From: an uncultured Prevotella sp.
GTDB lineage: Bacteria > Bacteroidota > Bacteroidia > Bacteroidales > Bacteroidaceae
Assembly (NCBI GenBank): GCA_945869265.1
Contig: CAMBOI010000001.1
Coordinates: forward strand, 62,001 to 126,000
DNA length: 64,000 nt
Reading direction: 5' to 3'
In this document: positions 9,116-16,552 of the stretch, in pieces
How the letters are laid out: every line of letters starts with the position of its first letter
Position numbering within the stretch: position 1 is the first letter of the stretch
Notes under the pieces: generated by a model
What the model saw: the letters and a program-made list of their open reading frames with translations, nothing else
The model's database searches: none
Told to the model about the DNA's origin: nothing
Program-made: the position numbers and the translations under genes

Positions 9116-10231
9116 ATGGAAAATAAGGAAAACAAGGCTGTGGAAAGCCAGGAAACGACAGTGTCTGAAAGCCACGAGAAGACAGCTGAACAATTGAAGA
9201 AACAGAAGGTGCGTCAGATGATAGTAAGTCTTATCGGACTTGCACTCATCGCGTGGGGTGTGTTTGAGGTGGTATGCATGTTCATCGACTACAGGTCGAA
9301 TGAGTCTAGTAATGATGCTCAGGTAGAGCAGTATCTCTCACCGGTCAATCTGCGTGCTTCGGGATATATCAAGAAGATTTGCTTCCAAGAGCATCAGAAC
9401 GTCAAGAAGGGAGATACCCTGCTCATACTCGACGATCGTGAATATCGCATCCGTGTGATGGAGGCTGAGGCTGCACTGAAGGATGCACAGGCTGGTGCCA
9501 ATGTTATCAATGCCACACTCAACACCACCGAGACTACGGCTTCGGTGTATGATGCGTCAATATCAGAGATAGAGATTCGTCTTAGCAAATTGGCCAAGGA
9601 TGTGGAGCGCTATCGCAACCTCGTGGCGCGTGATGCTGCAACACCTATCCAGCTCGAACAGTATGAGACTGAATACAAGGCTACAAAGAAGAAACTCGAC
9701 GCTACCCTCAAACAGAAGAAGGCAGCCCTCTCGGGAGTCAATGAAGTGCAAACTCGCAAGGGCAACACTGCCGCAGCCATTGAGCGTGCCACTGCTGCCT
9801 TGGAGATGGCAAAGCTCAATCTCTCTTATTGTGTGGTTGTAGCTCCTTGCGACGGCAAGTTGGGTCGCCGTTCTCTCGAAGAGGGACAGATGGTTAATGC
9901 CGGACAGACGATCACATATATCATTCCTGAGACACAGAAGTGGGTGATTGCCAACTACAAGGAGACTCAGGTGGAGAATCTCTATATTGGCCAGAAAGTG
10001 CGCATGACTGTTGATGCCATCAGCGACAAGGAGTTTACCGGAAAGGTCACAGCAATATCAGGAGCCACAGGTTCTAAGTTCTCGCTTACTCCCACCGACA
10101 ACTCTGCAGGAAACTTCGTAAAGATACAACAACGCGTACCAGTGCGCATCGACTTCACCAACCTCAGCAAGGAGGATAACGACCGACTGGCTGCCGGTAT
10201 GATGGTGATTGTGAAGGCTGAAGTGAAATAA
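9116..10231 (+). CDS. HlyD/EmrA-type periplasmic adaptor of an MFS efflux pump
   Basis: This 371-residue membrane fusion protein has a charged cytoplasmic tail of about 35 residues, one transmembrane segment (about 37-60, MIVSLIGLALIAWGVFEVV) and a periplasmic body. A first half-lipoyl segment (LRASGYIKKICFQEHQNVKKGDTLLILDD) is followed by a long alpha-helical hairpin (about 110-235). The second half-lipoyl segment is LSYCVVVAPCDGKLGRRSLEEGQMV, followed by a beta-barrel (KWVIANYKETQVENLYIGQKV). This order is that of EmrA. It sits 42 bases after the TolC-family gene and 16 bases before the MFS gene. It should bridge the inner-membrane pump to the outer-membrane channel. Confidence 0.92.
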   Translation: MENKENKAVESQETTVSESHEKTAEQLKKQKVRQMIVSLIGLALIAWGVFEVVCMFIDYRSNESSNDAQVEQYLSPVNLRASGYIKKICFQEHQNVKKGDTLLILDDREYRIRVMEAEAALKDAQAGANVINATLNTTETTASVYDASISEIEIRLSKLAKDVERYRNLVARDAATPIQLEQYETEYKATKKKLDATLKQKKAALSGVNEVQTRKGNTAAAIERATAALEMAKLNLSYCVVVAPCDGKLGRRSLEEGQMVNAGQTITYIIPETQKWVIANYKETQVENLYIGQKVRMTVDAISDKEFTGKVTAISGATGSKFSLTPTDNSAGNFVKIQQRVPVRIDFTNLSKEDNDRLAAGMMVIVKAEVK

Positions 10232-10247
10232 TTTAAATTGTATCGTT

Positions 10248-11918
10248 GTGAATAAAAATTTCCCGTTCTACGATTGGGTGCCTAAACCATTGGGAATCAT
10301 CTTTCTGATTTTCCTATTCATACCTATAATGACAGTTGGTGGTGTCTATTCCGCCAACAGCAGTGAGATGGTTGGTGGTTTGGGCATCATTTCGGAACAT
10401 ATATCCTTTGTGGGCTTTGCCACGTCGGTGGGTATGGCGGCTTTTTCGCCCTTCTTCTACGACCTCGTGTGCATTCGTCGCGAGAAGATAATGCTCATGT
10501 GGGGATTCGGCATACTCATTGTGCTGAGCTTCGTATGTGCCCGCACTGACAGTGTGTATGTCCTTGCCCTGTGTTCGCTCGTGATGGGATTCGTGCGTCA
10601 GGCTTTGTTGATGTGCAACCTCTTTACGCTCATCACCTACGGTTTCCACATTGAGGCTACCCATAATCTCACTCCAGGCAACGAACCTACCACCGAGGAG
10701 GGATGGGACAAGCTCGATTATGAGAAGACGGCGTCAATGCCAATTATCTATTACTTCTTCATGGTGCTTGGTCAGATAGGCACATGGCTCACAGCATGGT
10801 TTGCATATAACTACGAATGGCAGTATGTCTATTATGCCATGATTGCCGTGTTGGGAGTGGCTGTGATCATCGTATGGCTCACGATGCCATATAATCCCTT
10901 CCCCAACAACCGTATTCCCATCAACTTCTCCAAGTTTGGGGATTTCACGGTCTTTTCTATCGCATGCCTCTCCTTTATATATATAATGGTATATGGCAAG
11001 GTGCTCGACTGGTATGACGACCAGCGAATACAGTTGGCTACGTTGATATGTATTGTGTCAGTGCTTCTGTTCATCTTCCTCGAAAGGACCCGTCGTTCGG
11101 CCTATTTCCTCATCACGGCATTGAAGTCGCGCAGCATCCAGGGCGGTATTCTTCTCTTCCTCGGACTCATGATATTCAACTCCAGTGCAATGTTCGTCAA
11201 TGTGTTTATGAGTGTGGGTATGAAGATGGACAACCTTCAGATTGCCGAGGTGGGCAACTGGGTTCTGCTGGGATATTTCATAGGACTTGTCATGGCTATC
11301 TTCTGCAGTTCCAAGAAGATTCATTTCAAGTGGCTCTTCTTTTGGGGATTTATCTTCATCGGACTCTCTGCCGTGTATATGTACTTTGAGGTGCAGACTG
11401 CGGGAATGATGGAGCGAATGAAATGGCCTATCATCATCCGTGCGGCGGGAATGATGTTGCTCTACGCTTGTACTGCTGTTTATGCCAACCAGCGTATGCC
11501 ATATAAGCTGATGTCAACATGGGTGTGCATCATGCTCACTGTGCGTATGATTATCGGACCGGGTATAGGTAGTGCGCTCTATAGTAATGTGTTGCAACAT
11601 CGACAGCAGTATTATGTCACTCGTTATGCCCAGGACTTCGACCGTATGGATGCAGAGACGGCAAAGACCTACGACATGACGGTGCAAGGCATGAAGATGC
11701 AAGGAAAGACCGATGCCGAGGCCCAGCAGATGGCTGCATTGCAATTGAAGGGTAAGGTAACGGTTCAGGCTACTCTCACTACCATCAAGGAGATGGCGGG
11801 ATGGACGTTTTATGGATGTATCATTTGTGCCGGAATCATTCTCTTTGTGCCATGGCCCAAGCGCAAATTACAGGATTGGGAGCGCATACCGAGGGATGTA
11901 AAGTTTAGGTTCAGGTGA
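10248..11918 (+). CDS. MFS drug efflux transporter (EmrB/DHA2-like)
   Basis: This 556-residue inner-membrane protein has about fourteen hydrophobic segments, fitting the DHA2 class that works with EmrA-type adaptors. The start is a GTG at 10248. The first ATG in frame (about residue 28) would cut into the first membrane helix (LGIIFLIFLFIPIMTVGG), so GTG is preferred. It shows a long periplasmic loop near residues 450-520 (FDRMDAETAKTYDMTVQGM) and a basic C-terminus. The canonical DHA2 motifs are weak, as in many Bacteroidetes EmrB homologues. It is last in the TolC-HlyD-MFS operon. Export of a toxic compound, bile component or fatty acid is plausible; the substrate is not readable. Confidence 0.85.
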   Translation: MNKNFPFYDWVPKPLGIIFLIFLFIPIMTVGGVYSANSSEMVGGLGIISEHISFVGFATSVGMAAFSPFFYDLVCIRREKIMLMWGFGILIVLSFVCARTDSVYVLALCSLVMGFVRQALLMCNLFTLITYGFHIEATHNLTPGNEPTTEEGWDKLDYEKTASMPIIYYFFMVLGQIGTWLTAWFAYNYEWQYVYYAMIAVLGVAVIIVWLTMPYNPFPNNRIPINFSKFGDFTVFSIACLSFIYIMVYGKVLDWYDDQRIQLATLICIVSVLLFIFLERTRRSAYFLITALKSRSIQGGILLFLGLMIFNSSAMFVNVFMSVGMKMDNLQIAEVGNWVLLGYFIGLVMAIFCSSKKIHFKWLFFWGFIFIGLSAVYMYFEVQTAGMMERMKWPIIIRAAGMMLLYACTAVYANQRMPYKLMSTWVCIMLTVRMIIGPGIGSALYSNVLQHRQQYYVTRYAQDFDRMDAETAKTYDMTVQGMKMQGKTDAEAQQMAALQLKGKVTVQATLTTIKEMAGWTFYGCIICAGIILFVPWPKRKLQDWERIPRDVKFRFR

Positions 11919-11925
11919 TTATTGT

Positions 11926-11973
11926 GAACACAGAAAATAAACAAAAACTCTGTGTCTTAGTGCCTCTGTGTTC
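11926..11973. repeat. Second ACACAGAG-type palindrome after the MFS gene
   Basis: GAACACAGA (11926-11934) pairs perfectly with TCTGTGTTC (11965-11973). The right side reads CTCTGTGT CTTAGTGC CTCTGTGT in 8-base steps, the same unit as in the 7558-7645 palindrome. It lies eight bases after the end of the efflux operon and before the AraC gene. Confidence 0.6.
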
Positions 11974-12070
11974 AATAATAGACAAGAAAATGCACAAAAA
12001 AGAGAAAAATAGTGTGGTAATTGCGAAAAAAGTTGTATCTTCGCAGCGTTATTCGTATATTACCCACATT

Positions 12071-12955
12071 ATGGAACCAGAAGCAAAGAGATTGGCAGTA
12101 CTCGAAGACGCGCTCGATAACCGTCTTGATATATGCAGTTCGGAAGGACCACTCAAGGTATTTCCCCGGTCGATTATGTCTTCATTTCTCGTGGATTATG
12201 TCGGTATTATCGTATGTGTTGACGGTTCTTTCATTTTTGAGGTAAATGAAGAGCAAGGGGTAGTCAAGGCGGGCGAAACAATTTTTCTCACCGAGAATGT
12301 GCATTTTCAAATTAAGGTGGCATCGGATAATCTCAAGTATTATCTGCTGTTCTATCGTATAGGCCCTATCCGTGACATACTAGGTAATACGGTGATGATG
12401 ATGCGTCTTTATTCCACTCTCAATCCCCGTCCGTTCAGCATCTTGGCTACTGGCGAGGAATACGCCATAGCCGACTATGTGCAGTTGCTGCCATGCTCAA
12501 GTTATGAGGAAACTACAATGTTCGACTCTCATGAGCGCAAACTCCTCATGCTCAGTCTCACATATCGGTTATGTTCTATATTCAACCGCAAGGTGGTGCA
12601 AGGTGGTGAGGCCTCGGGTCATAAGATTGACATCTTCGTGAGATTAATATCGCTAATAAGCGAGCACTATCATAAGGAGCGCAGTGTGGCGTTCTATGCC
12701 GACCGCTTGTGTCTCTCTCCCAAATATCTCTCATCCATGGTTAAGGGCATTTGCGGTTATACCGTCCAGGATCTTGTCTTCAAGGCAATCATCCGTCGTG
12801 CCATCTTCCTCATGACGAGCACGAGCAAGACCATACAGGAAATCTCCGACGAACTCCATTTCCCCAATGCCTCCGCCTTCGGCACCTTCTTTAAGAAGCA
12901 GACGGGTCGTTCGCCCAAGAACTACCGTTTGGCGGAGGGTAAGGATGAACAATGA
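12071..12955 (+). CDS. AraC family transcriptional regulator
   Basis: The protein has 294 residues from the ATG at 12071. The frame is open upstream to 11915, but that stretch covers the palindrome and a likely -7 box (TATCTTCGC at 12036-12044), so the downstream ATG is chosen. The N-terminal part (about 20-150) is a cupin-like sensor domain (SFLVDYVGIIVCVDGSFIFEV, GETIFLTENVHFQI). The C-terminal about 100 residues form a double helix-turn-helix: VAFYADRLCLSPKYLSSMVKG, then TIQEISDELHFPNASAFGTF and FKKQTGRSPKNYR. It follows the efflux operon and precedes the DUF418 gene by 13 bases, so it is a candidate regulator of one or both (inference). Confidence 0.88.
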   Translation: MEPEAKRLAVLEDALDNRLDICSSEGPLKVFPRSIMSSFLVDYVGIIVCVDGSFIFEVNEEQGVVKAGETIFLTENVHFQIKVASDNLKYYLLFYRIGPIRDILGNTVMMMRLYSTLNPRPFSILATGEEYAIADYVQLLPCSSYEETTMFDSHERKLLMLSLTYRLCSIFNRKVVQGGEASGHKIDIFVRLISLISEHYHKERSVAFYADRLCLSPKYLSSMVKGICGYTVQDLVFKAIIRRAIFLMTSTSKTIQEISDELHFPNASAFGTFFKKQTGRSPKNYRLAEGKDEQ

Positions 12956-12968
12956 AAATCAATAAGTA

Positions 12969-14159
12969 ATGGAACAAAACATCAAACCACAGCGTATTAA
13001 TGTTGTTGACAGTCTTCGAGGATTTGCCGTGGTAGGCATAATTATCATACACTTCCTCGAACATCTAAATTTCTATGCCTTCCCCGAACCAACGGCTTTT
13101 GACCAAGGCCTATGGGATACAGTGTTCTACATTGGATCGAGCAAGATGTATGCTATCTTCGCATTGTTGTTTGGATTGAGTTGCTATATCCAGCACCATA
13201 ATGCGGAAAAACGTGGTGAGGACTTCCGCTTGCGCTTTGCATGGCGTATGCTGTTACTTTTCGGTTGGGGAATGCTCGACCTTGTGTTCTTTAATGGTGA
13301 CATACTTTGCACCTATGCAGTTCTCGGACTGTTGTTAATACCTTTGGTCAAGGCTCCCGACAAGGTGCTGATTGTGGTGGCTGCCATACTGTTCCTGCAA
13401 CCCATAGAGATCTATTATATCATCAAGGGTATCCTTGTTCCTGATGCAACTCCGATGGATCTTGGTTATGGACATTTGTGGGGAGTGTGCTATGAGGCAT
13501 GTGCCAATGGAGGTTTTCTTGATGTGGCAAAGGCAGGAGTGACTACGGGTCTGCCTATCAATTTCGGTTGGGCAATAGAAAATGGTCGCCTCACTCAGAC
13601 TCTTATGCTATTTGTCGTAGGTATGCTGTTGGGACGCAAACGCCTCTTTATCAACGAGGCTGACAATCTCGGTTTTTGGAAGAAGGCGATGAAGGTTGCC
13701 TTGTTGGTATTTGCTGTAACACAAGTGCTGCTTCTCACCATTCCAATTGACGAATTGCCGGTTTGTATTGGCAAGAGTCTTGAAATCCAACTCACTGCGT
13801 GGCGCAATTTCTCTATGATGCTATTCTATGTCGGTGGCATCACACTGCTATATTACACCACACGTATGCGTAAAGCCATCTCCCACCTTGAGTGCATAGG
13901 CAAGATGAGTCTTACCGACTATCTCCTGCAGAGCATCATCGGCGGTTTCCTCTTCTACAATTGGGGACTTGGTCTTTACACAGTCAGCCACCATAGAATG
14001 AGTTTCGTTCTTGGCATCTTGTTCTGCATCTGCCTCTATTACTTCTGCCGTTTCTGGACAAGCAGATTCCGCCGAGGACCATTAGAGGAACTATGGGCGA
14101 GGGCAACGCATGTTTCTCTCAGCAAGAAGGCTTATTTGTTGACGCGGCAAAATTCCTAA
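12969..14159 (+). CDS. DUF418 (YeiB-like) polytopic membrane protein
   Basis: This 396-residue inner-membrane protein has about ten hydrophobic segments. The start RINVVDSLRGFAVVGIIIIH and the later ECIGKMSLTDYLLQSIIGG (about residues 305-325) are hallmarks of the DUF418/YeiB group. That group is related to membrane acyltransferases such as heparan-alpha-glucosaminide N-acetyltransferase; its substrate is generally unknown. The conserved Asp-Ser-Leu-Arg-Gly at the first helix and His in that helix are present. It lies 13 bases after the AraC gene and is probably co-transcribed with it. The next gene is convergent, with only five bases between the two stop codons. Confidence 0.8.
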   Translation: MEQNIKPQRINVVDSLRGFAVVGIIIIHFLEHLNFYAFPEPTAFDQGLWDTVFYIGSSKMYAIFALLFGLSCYIQHHNAEKRGEDFRLRFAWRMLLLFGWGMLDLVFFNGDILCTYAVLGLLLIPLVKAPDKVLIVVAAILFLQPIEIYYIIKGILVPDATPMDLGYGHLWGVCYEACANGGFLDVAKAGVTTGLPINFGWAIENGRLTQTLMLFVVGMLLGRKRLFINEADNLGFWKKAMKVALLVFAVTQVLLLTIPIDELPVCIGKSLEIQLTAWRNFSMMLFYVGGITLLYYTTRMRKAISHLECIGKMSLTDYLLQSIIGGFLFYNWGLGLYTVSHHRMSFVLGILFCICLYYFCRFWTSRFRRGPLEELWARATHVSLSKKAYLLTRQNS

Positions 14160-14164
14160 ATTAA

Positions 14165-15136
14165 TCAGGAATGAGCACTTTCCTGTTTTTCTATCACCCC
14201 AAGGTTGGTCTGCAACTGTGCCACGCTACTCGCCCCGATGAGCACGGATGTAACTCCTCGCGTGTCGAGAATCCACTTGAGAGCCTTCTCTGCAAGAGTC
14301 ATTCCCGAGGATTGCGCCTCCGTGTTCCATTGGCGTAGCTGGTCGAGGAGCTCCTCGGTGAGCATAGATTTCTTTAGGAATTTCTCCTTCGACATACGGC
14401 TGTCCTCGGGAATGCCATTGAGATAGCGGTTGGTGAGCAGTCCCTGGGCAAGAGGCGAGAATGAGATGAAACCAACGCCACTCTCATTGCATAGGTCGAT
14501 GATGCCCTCGTCGAGCGGAGCACGGTCGAGCATGTTCAGTCGTCCCTGATATATAAGTAGAGGTGTGTCGCGTGCGGCAAGATAGTCGATGGCAAATCGT
14601 GTGGCTTCCAGAGGCCAGCGCGAGATGCCGAGATAGAGAGCCTTGCCGCGCTTCACTATATCCACCATCGCCTGCAGAGTCTCCTCAAGTGGAGTCTCAG
14701 GGTCATAACGGTGACTGTAGAACAAGTCAACATAATCGAGGTTCATGCGCTTAAGACTCTGGTTGAGACTTGCCATGAGATACTTGCGCGAGCCCCAGTT
14801 GCCGTAGGGGCCAGGCCACATGTCATATCCCGCCTTGGTGCTGATGAACATCTCGTCGCGATAGGGGAGGAAGTCATCCTTCATCAACTTGCCGAATGTT
14901 TCCTCCGCACTGCCGTAGGGAGGACCGTAGTTGTTGGCAAGGTCAAAGTGAGTCACTCCGTGGTCGAAGGCATATCGCATGATGTCGCGACTGCGCTGCA
15001 AGGGATCTATAGCCCCGAAGTTATGCCAAAAGCCAAGGCTCACCTCGGGCAACATCACACCACTGCGACCGCAACGTCTGTATTTCATCCTATTGTCGTA
15101 TCGACAACTGTCAGCTTTATAAATATCTTCTATCAT
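14165..15136 (-). CDS. Aldo/keto reductase (YghZ-like, L-glyceraldehyde-3-phosphate reductase type)
   Basis: This 323-residue NADPH-dependent oxidoreductase has a TIM-barrel fold. The catalytic tetrad is visible: Asp in FDLANN, Tyr in NNYGPPYG, Lys in ISTKAGYDM and His in LFYSHRYD. The sequence YGPPYGSAEETFG with MWPGPYGNWGSRKYL is typical of the YghZ/Kv-beta-like branch, which reduces glyceraldehyde 3-phosphate and methylglyoxal. The C-terminal cofactor motif (GVTSVLIGASSVAQLQTNL) is complete. A possible downstream start at MKYRRCGRSG would remove 16 residues; the longer form starting at 15136 is kept because relatives carry a short extension. It is transcribed alone from a promoter near 15161-15192. 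Confidence 0.88.
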   Translation of the reverse strand: MIEDIYKADSCRYDNRMKYRRCGRSGVMLPEVSLGFWHNFGAIDPLQRSRDIMRYAFDHGVTHFDLANNYGPPYGSAEETFGKLMKDDFLPYRDEMFISTKAGYDMWPGPYGNWGSRKYLMASLNQSLKRMNLDYVDLFYSHRYDPETPLEETLQAMVDIVKRGKALYLGISRWPLEATRFAIDYLAARDTPLLIYQGRLNMLDRAPLDEGIIDLCNESGVGFISFSPLAQGLLTNRYLNGIPEDSRMSKEKFLKKSMLTEELLDQLRQWNTEAQSSGMTLAEKALKWILDTRGVTSVLIGASSVAQLQTNLGVIEKQESAHS

Positions 15137-15160
15137 AATTCAAAGTTATCATAATTCGAC

Positions 15161-15192
15161 GCAAATATAGCAATAAAATAAATAACAAACAA
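15161..15192 (-). promoter_or_regulatory. Promoter for the aldo/keto reductase gene
   Basis: The minus strand reads TTG (15192-15190), 20 bases, TATATTTGC (15169-15161). A second -7-like TAACTTTG lies closer to the gene at 15148-15141. Confidence 0.5.
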
Positions 15193-15255
15193 GTTTATTC
15201 TCAAAAATTAAGGATAAATGTCATATTTTTATGTGTTCAATAAAATATTTTTTAT

Positions 15256-15264
15256 TAATTTTGC
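15256..15264 (+). promoter_or_regulatory. -7 element upstream of the GH2-GH28 chimera
   Basis: TAATTTTGC matches the Bacteroidetes -7 box, 44 bases before the ATG at 15308, so the chimeric gene appears to keep a promoter. Confidence 0.5.
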
Positions 15265-15307
15265 AGCCAACAAGTGATTAGCCTAAATGTATAAATGAAT
15301 ATTTGGA

Positions 15308-16252
15308 ATGAAGAAATTTATGATTTTGGCGGCTGTGGCAATGCTCGTAGGTAGAGCGTCGGCCGCAGTGAGAGATACGATAAGTCTGAATGCCGGATGG
15401 CAGTTTCACTTGGGTGAACTGTCGGGCATTGAGGCTGTGAAAAACGCTAAGAGCGAGAGGGTTAACCTTCCGCATGACTTCCTTATCGGACAGCCGTGGG
15501 TGGAACCAGATGCCTCTGAACGTCCTGACAATAGTGATGCAGGCAGTAATGTGCGCAGCCGACTGAGTCCTCGTGGTTTCAAGGAAATGAACGTGGGATG
15601 GTATAGATATGTGCTCACCCCAAAGGCAGAATGGAAGGGCAGAAGGGTAGTGCTCGACTTTCAGGGTATTATGCTCGTGGGTGATGTATGGCTCAACGGC
15701 AAGCATATTGGCAAAACCGACTATGGTTATCTTGGTTTTGACACTGATATCTCTTCGATACTAAAGTTTGATGGAGACAACGAAATCATCGTCAAGGCCA
15801 ATACCCAACAGCCCAATAACTCGCGTTGGTACACAGGAGGCGGACTATATCGTGATGTCAATATCATCGTTACAGACAAGAAACTATATTTCCCCCGTCA
15901 TCCGCTTTTCATCCGCACTGAAAATAACAAGAAGGTAAAGATTCAGGCTGAGATTGCATGTTTCAACAAGGTGGATAATATCTCAGGCACTACTGGCAGC
16001 TTCCTTGTAGTTCGTCCCTGGACACAGTTCTTCAATCCAGAGGATCGCTCTGATATGCCCAAAAGTAGATGCAACAATATTGTGATGACCAATATTCAGA
16101 TGGAGTGTCGCAACTTCTTTGATGTTGGCACAAGTGATAAATACCTTCTCCGTGATTTTACTTTTAAGAACATCAATGTGAAAGACGAGAAGAAAGCATT
16201 CGACAAGACAATGATAGAAAATACAATTGTCGAAAATGTTACTATTCTGTAG
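15308..16252 (+). pseudogene. Chimeric remnant: N-terminal GH2 domain fused in frame to the C-terminal end of a GH28 protein
   Basis: The 314-codon frame is open. It starts with a signal peptide (cleavage near RASA-AVRD). Residues about 22-200 are a GH2 sugar-binding domain: LNAGWQFHLGE, VNLPHDFLIGQPW, MNVGWYRYVL, DVWLNGKHIGKTDYGYLGF, WYTGGGLYRDV. GH2 beta-galactosidase-like enzymes run about 800 residues or more, with the catalytic barrel after residue 300. Here the protein switches near residues 222-230 (about nt 15971-15998) to RPWTQFF and NNIVMTNIQMECRNFF, matching the last stretch of GH28 polygalacturonase-like proteins. Both catalytic centres are missing, so no hydrolase activity is expected. 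This looks like a deletion joining two genes of a former polysaccharide-utilisation locus. Confidence 0.75.
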
Positions 16253-16259
16253 TTATAGA

Positions 16260-16301
16260 AAACACGGATTACCTTGGATAAACCCCTGGTAATCCGTGTT
16301 T
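16260..16301. terminator. Hairpin terminator after the GH2-GH28 chimera
   Basis: Perfect 14-bp arms at 16260-16273 (AAACACGGATTACC) and 16288-16301 enclose a 14-base loop, located between two convergent frames. T-rich runs are short, so it may act in either direction. Confidence 0.7.
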
Positions 16302-16307
16302 CGATAA

Positions 16308-16526
16308 TCAATATTTACCAACTGACACTAAGCTATTGTCAGTGAGATTCATATCTTGACAATTAAGGCCGTCGCGACTGATGGCGTATGCAGTCCATTC
16401 TCCACGACCACTCATGTGGCAGTAAAGATAACCATAGTCACCCTTTTGAGGATTTTGTGCTTTTGTCTCTGTTGGTGTTATGGCAATACAAAATGCCATC
16501 ACACAAAAGGTAATAATCCTTCTCAT
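16308..16526 (-). pseudogene. N-terminal stub of a GH43-like arabinosidase/xylosidase
   Basis: The 72-codon frame starts with a signal peptide (RRIITFCVMAFCIAITPTETKAQ) and continues DYGYLYCHMSGRGEWTAYAISRDGLNCQDM before stopping. The YLYCHMSGRGEWTAYAISRDG segment resembles the first blade of secreted GH43-type arabinosidase-like proteins, which are several hundred residues long. The remainder is absent: the shared terminator follows immediately. It is most simply a truncated gene left by the same erosion that made the neighbouring chimera. A tiny functional secreted protein cannot be excluded. Confidence 0.55.
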
Positions 16527-16552
16527 GATGTTAGTTCTTTATTTTGCTTATA

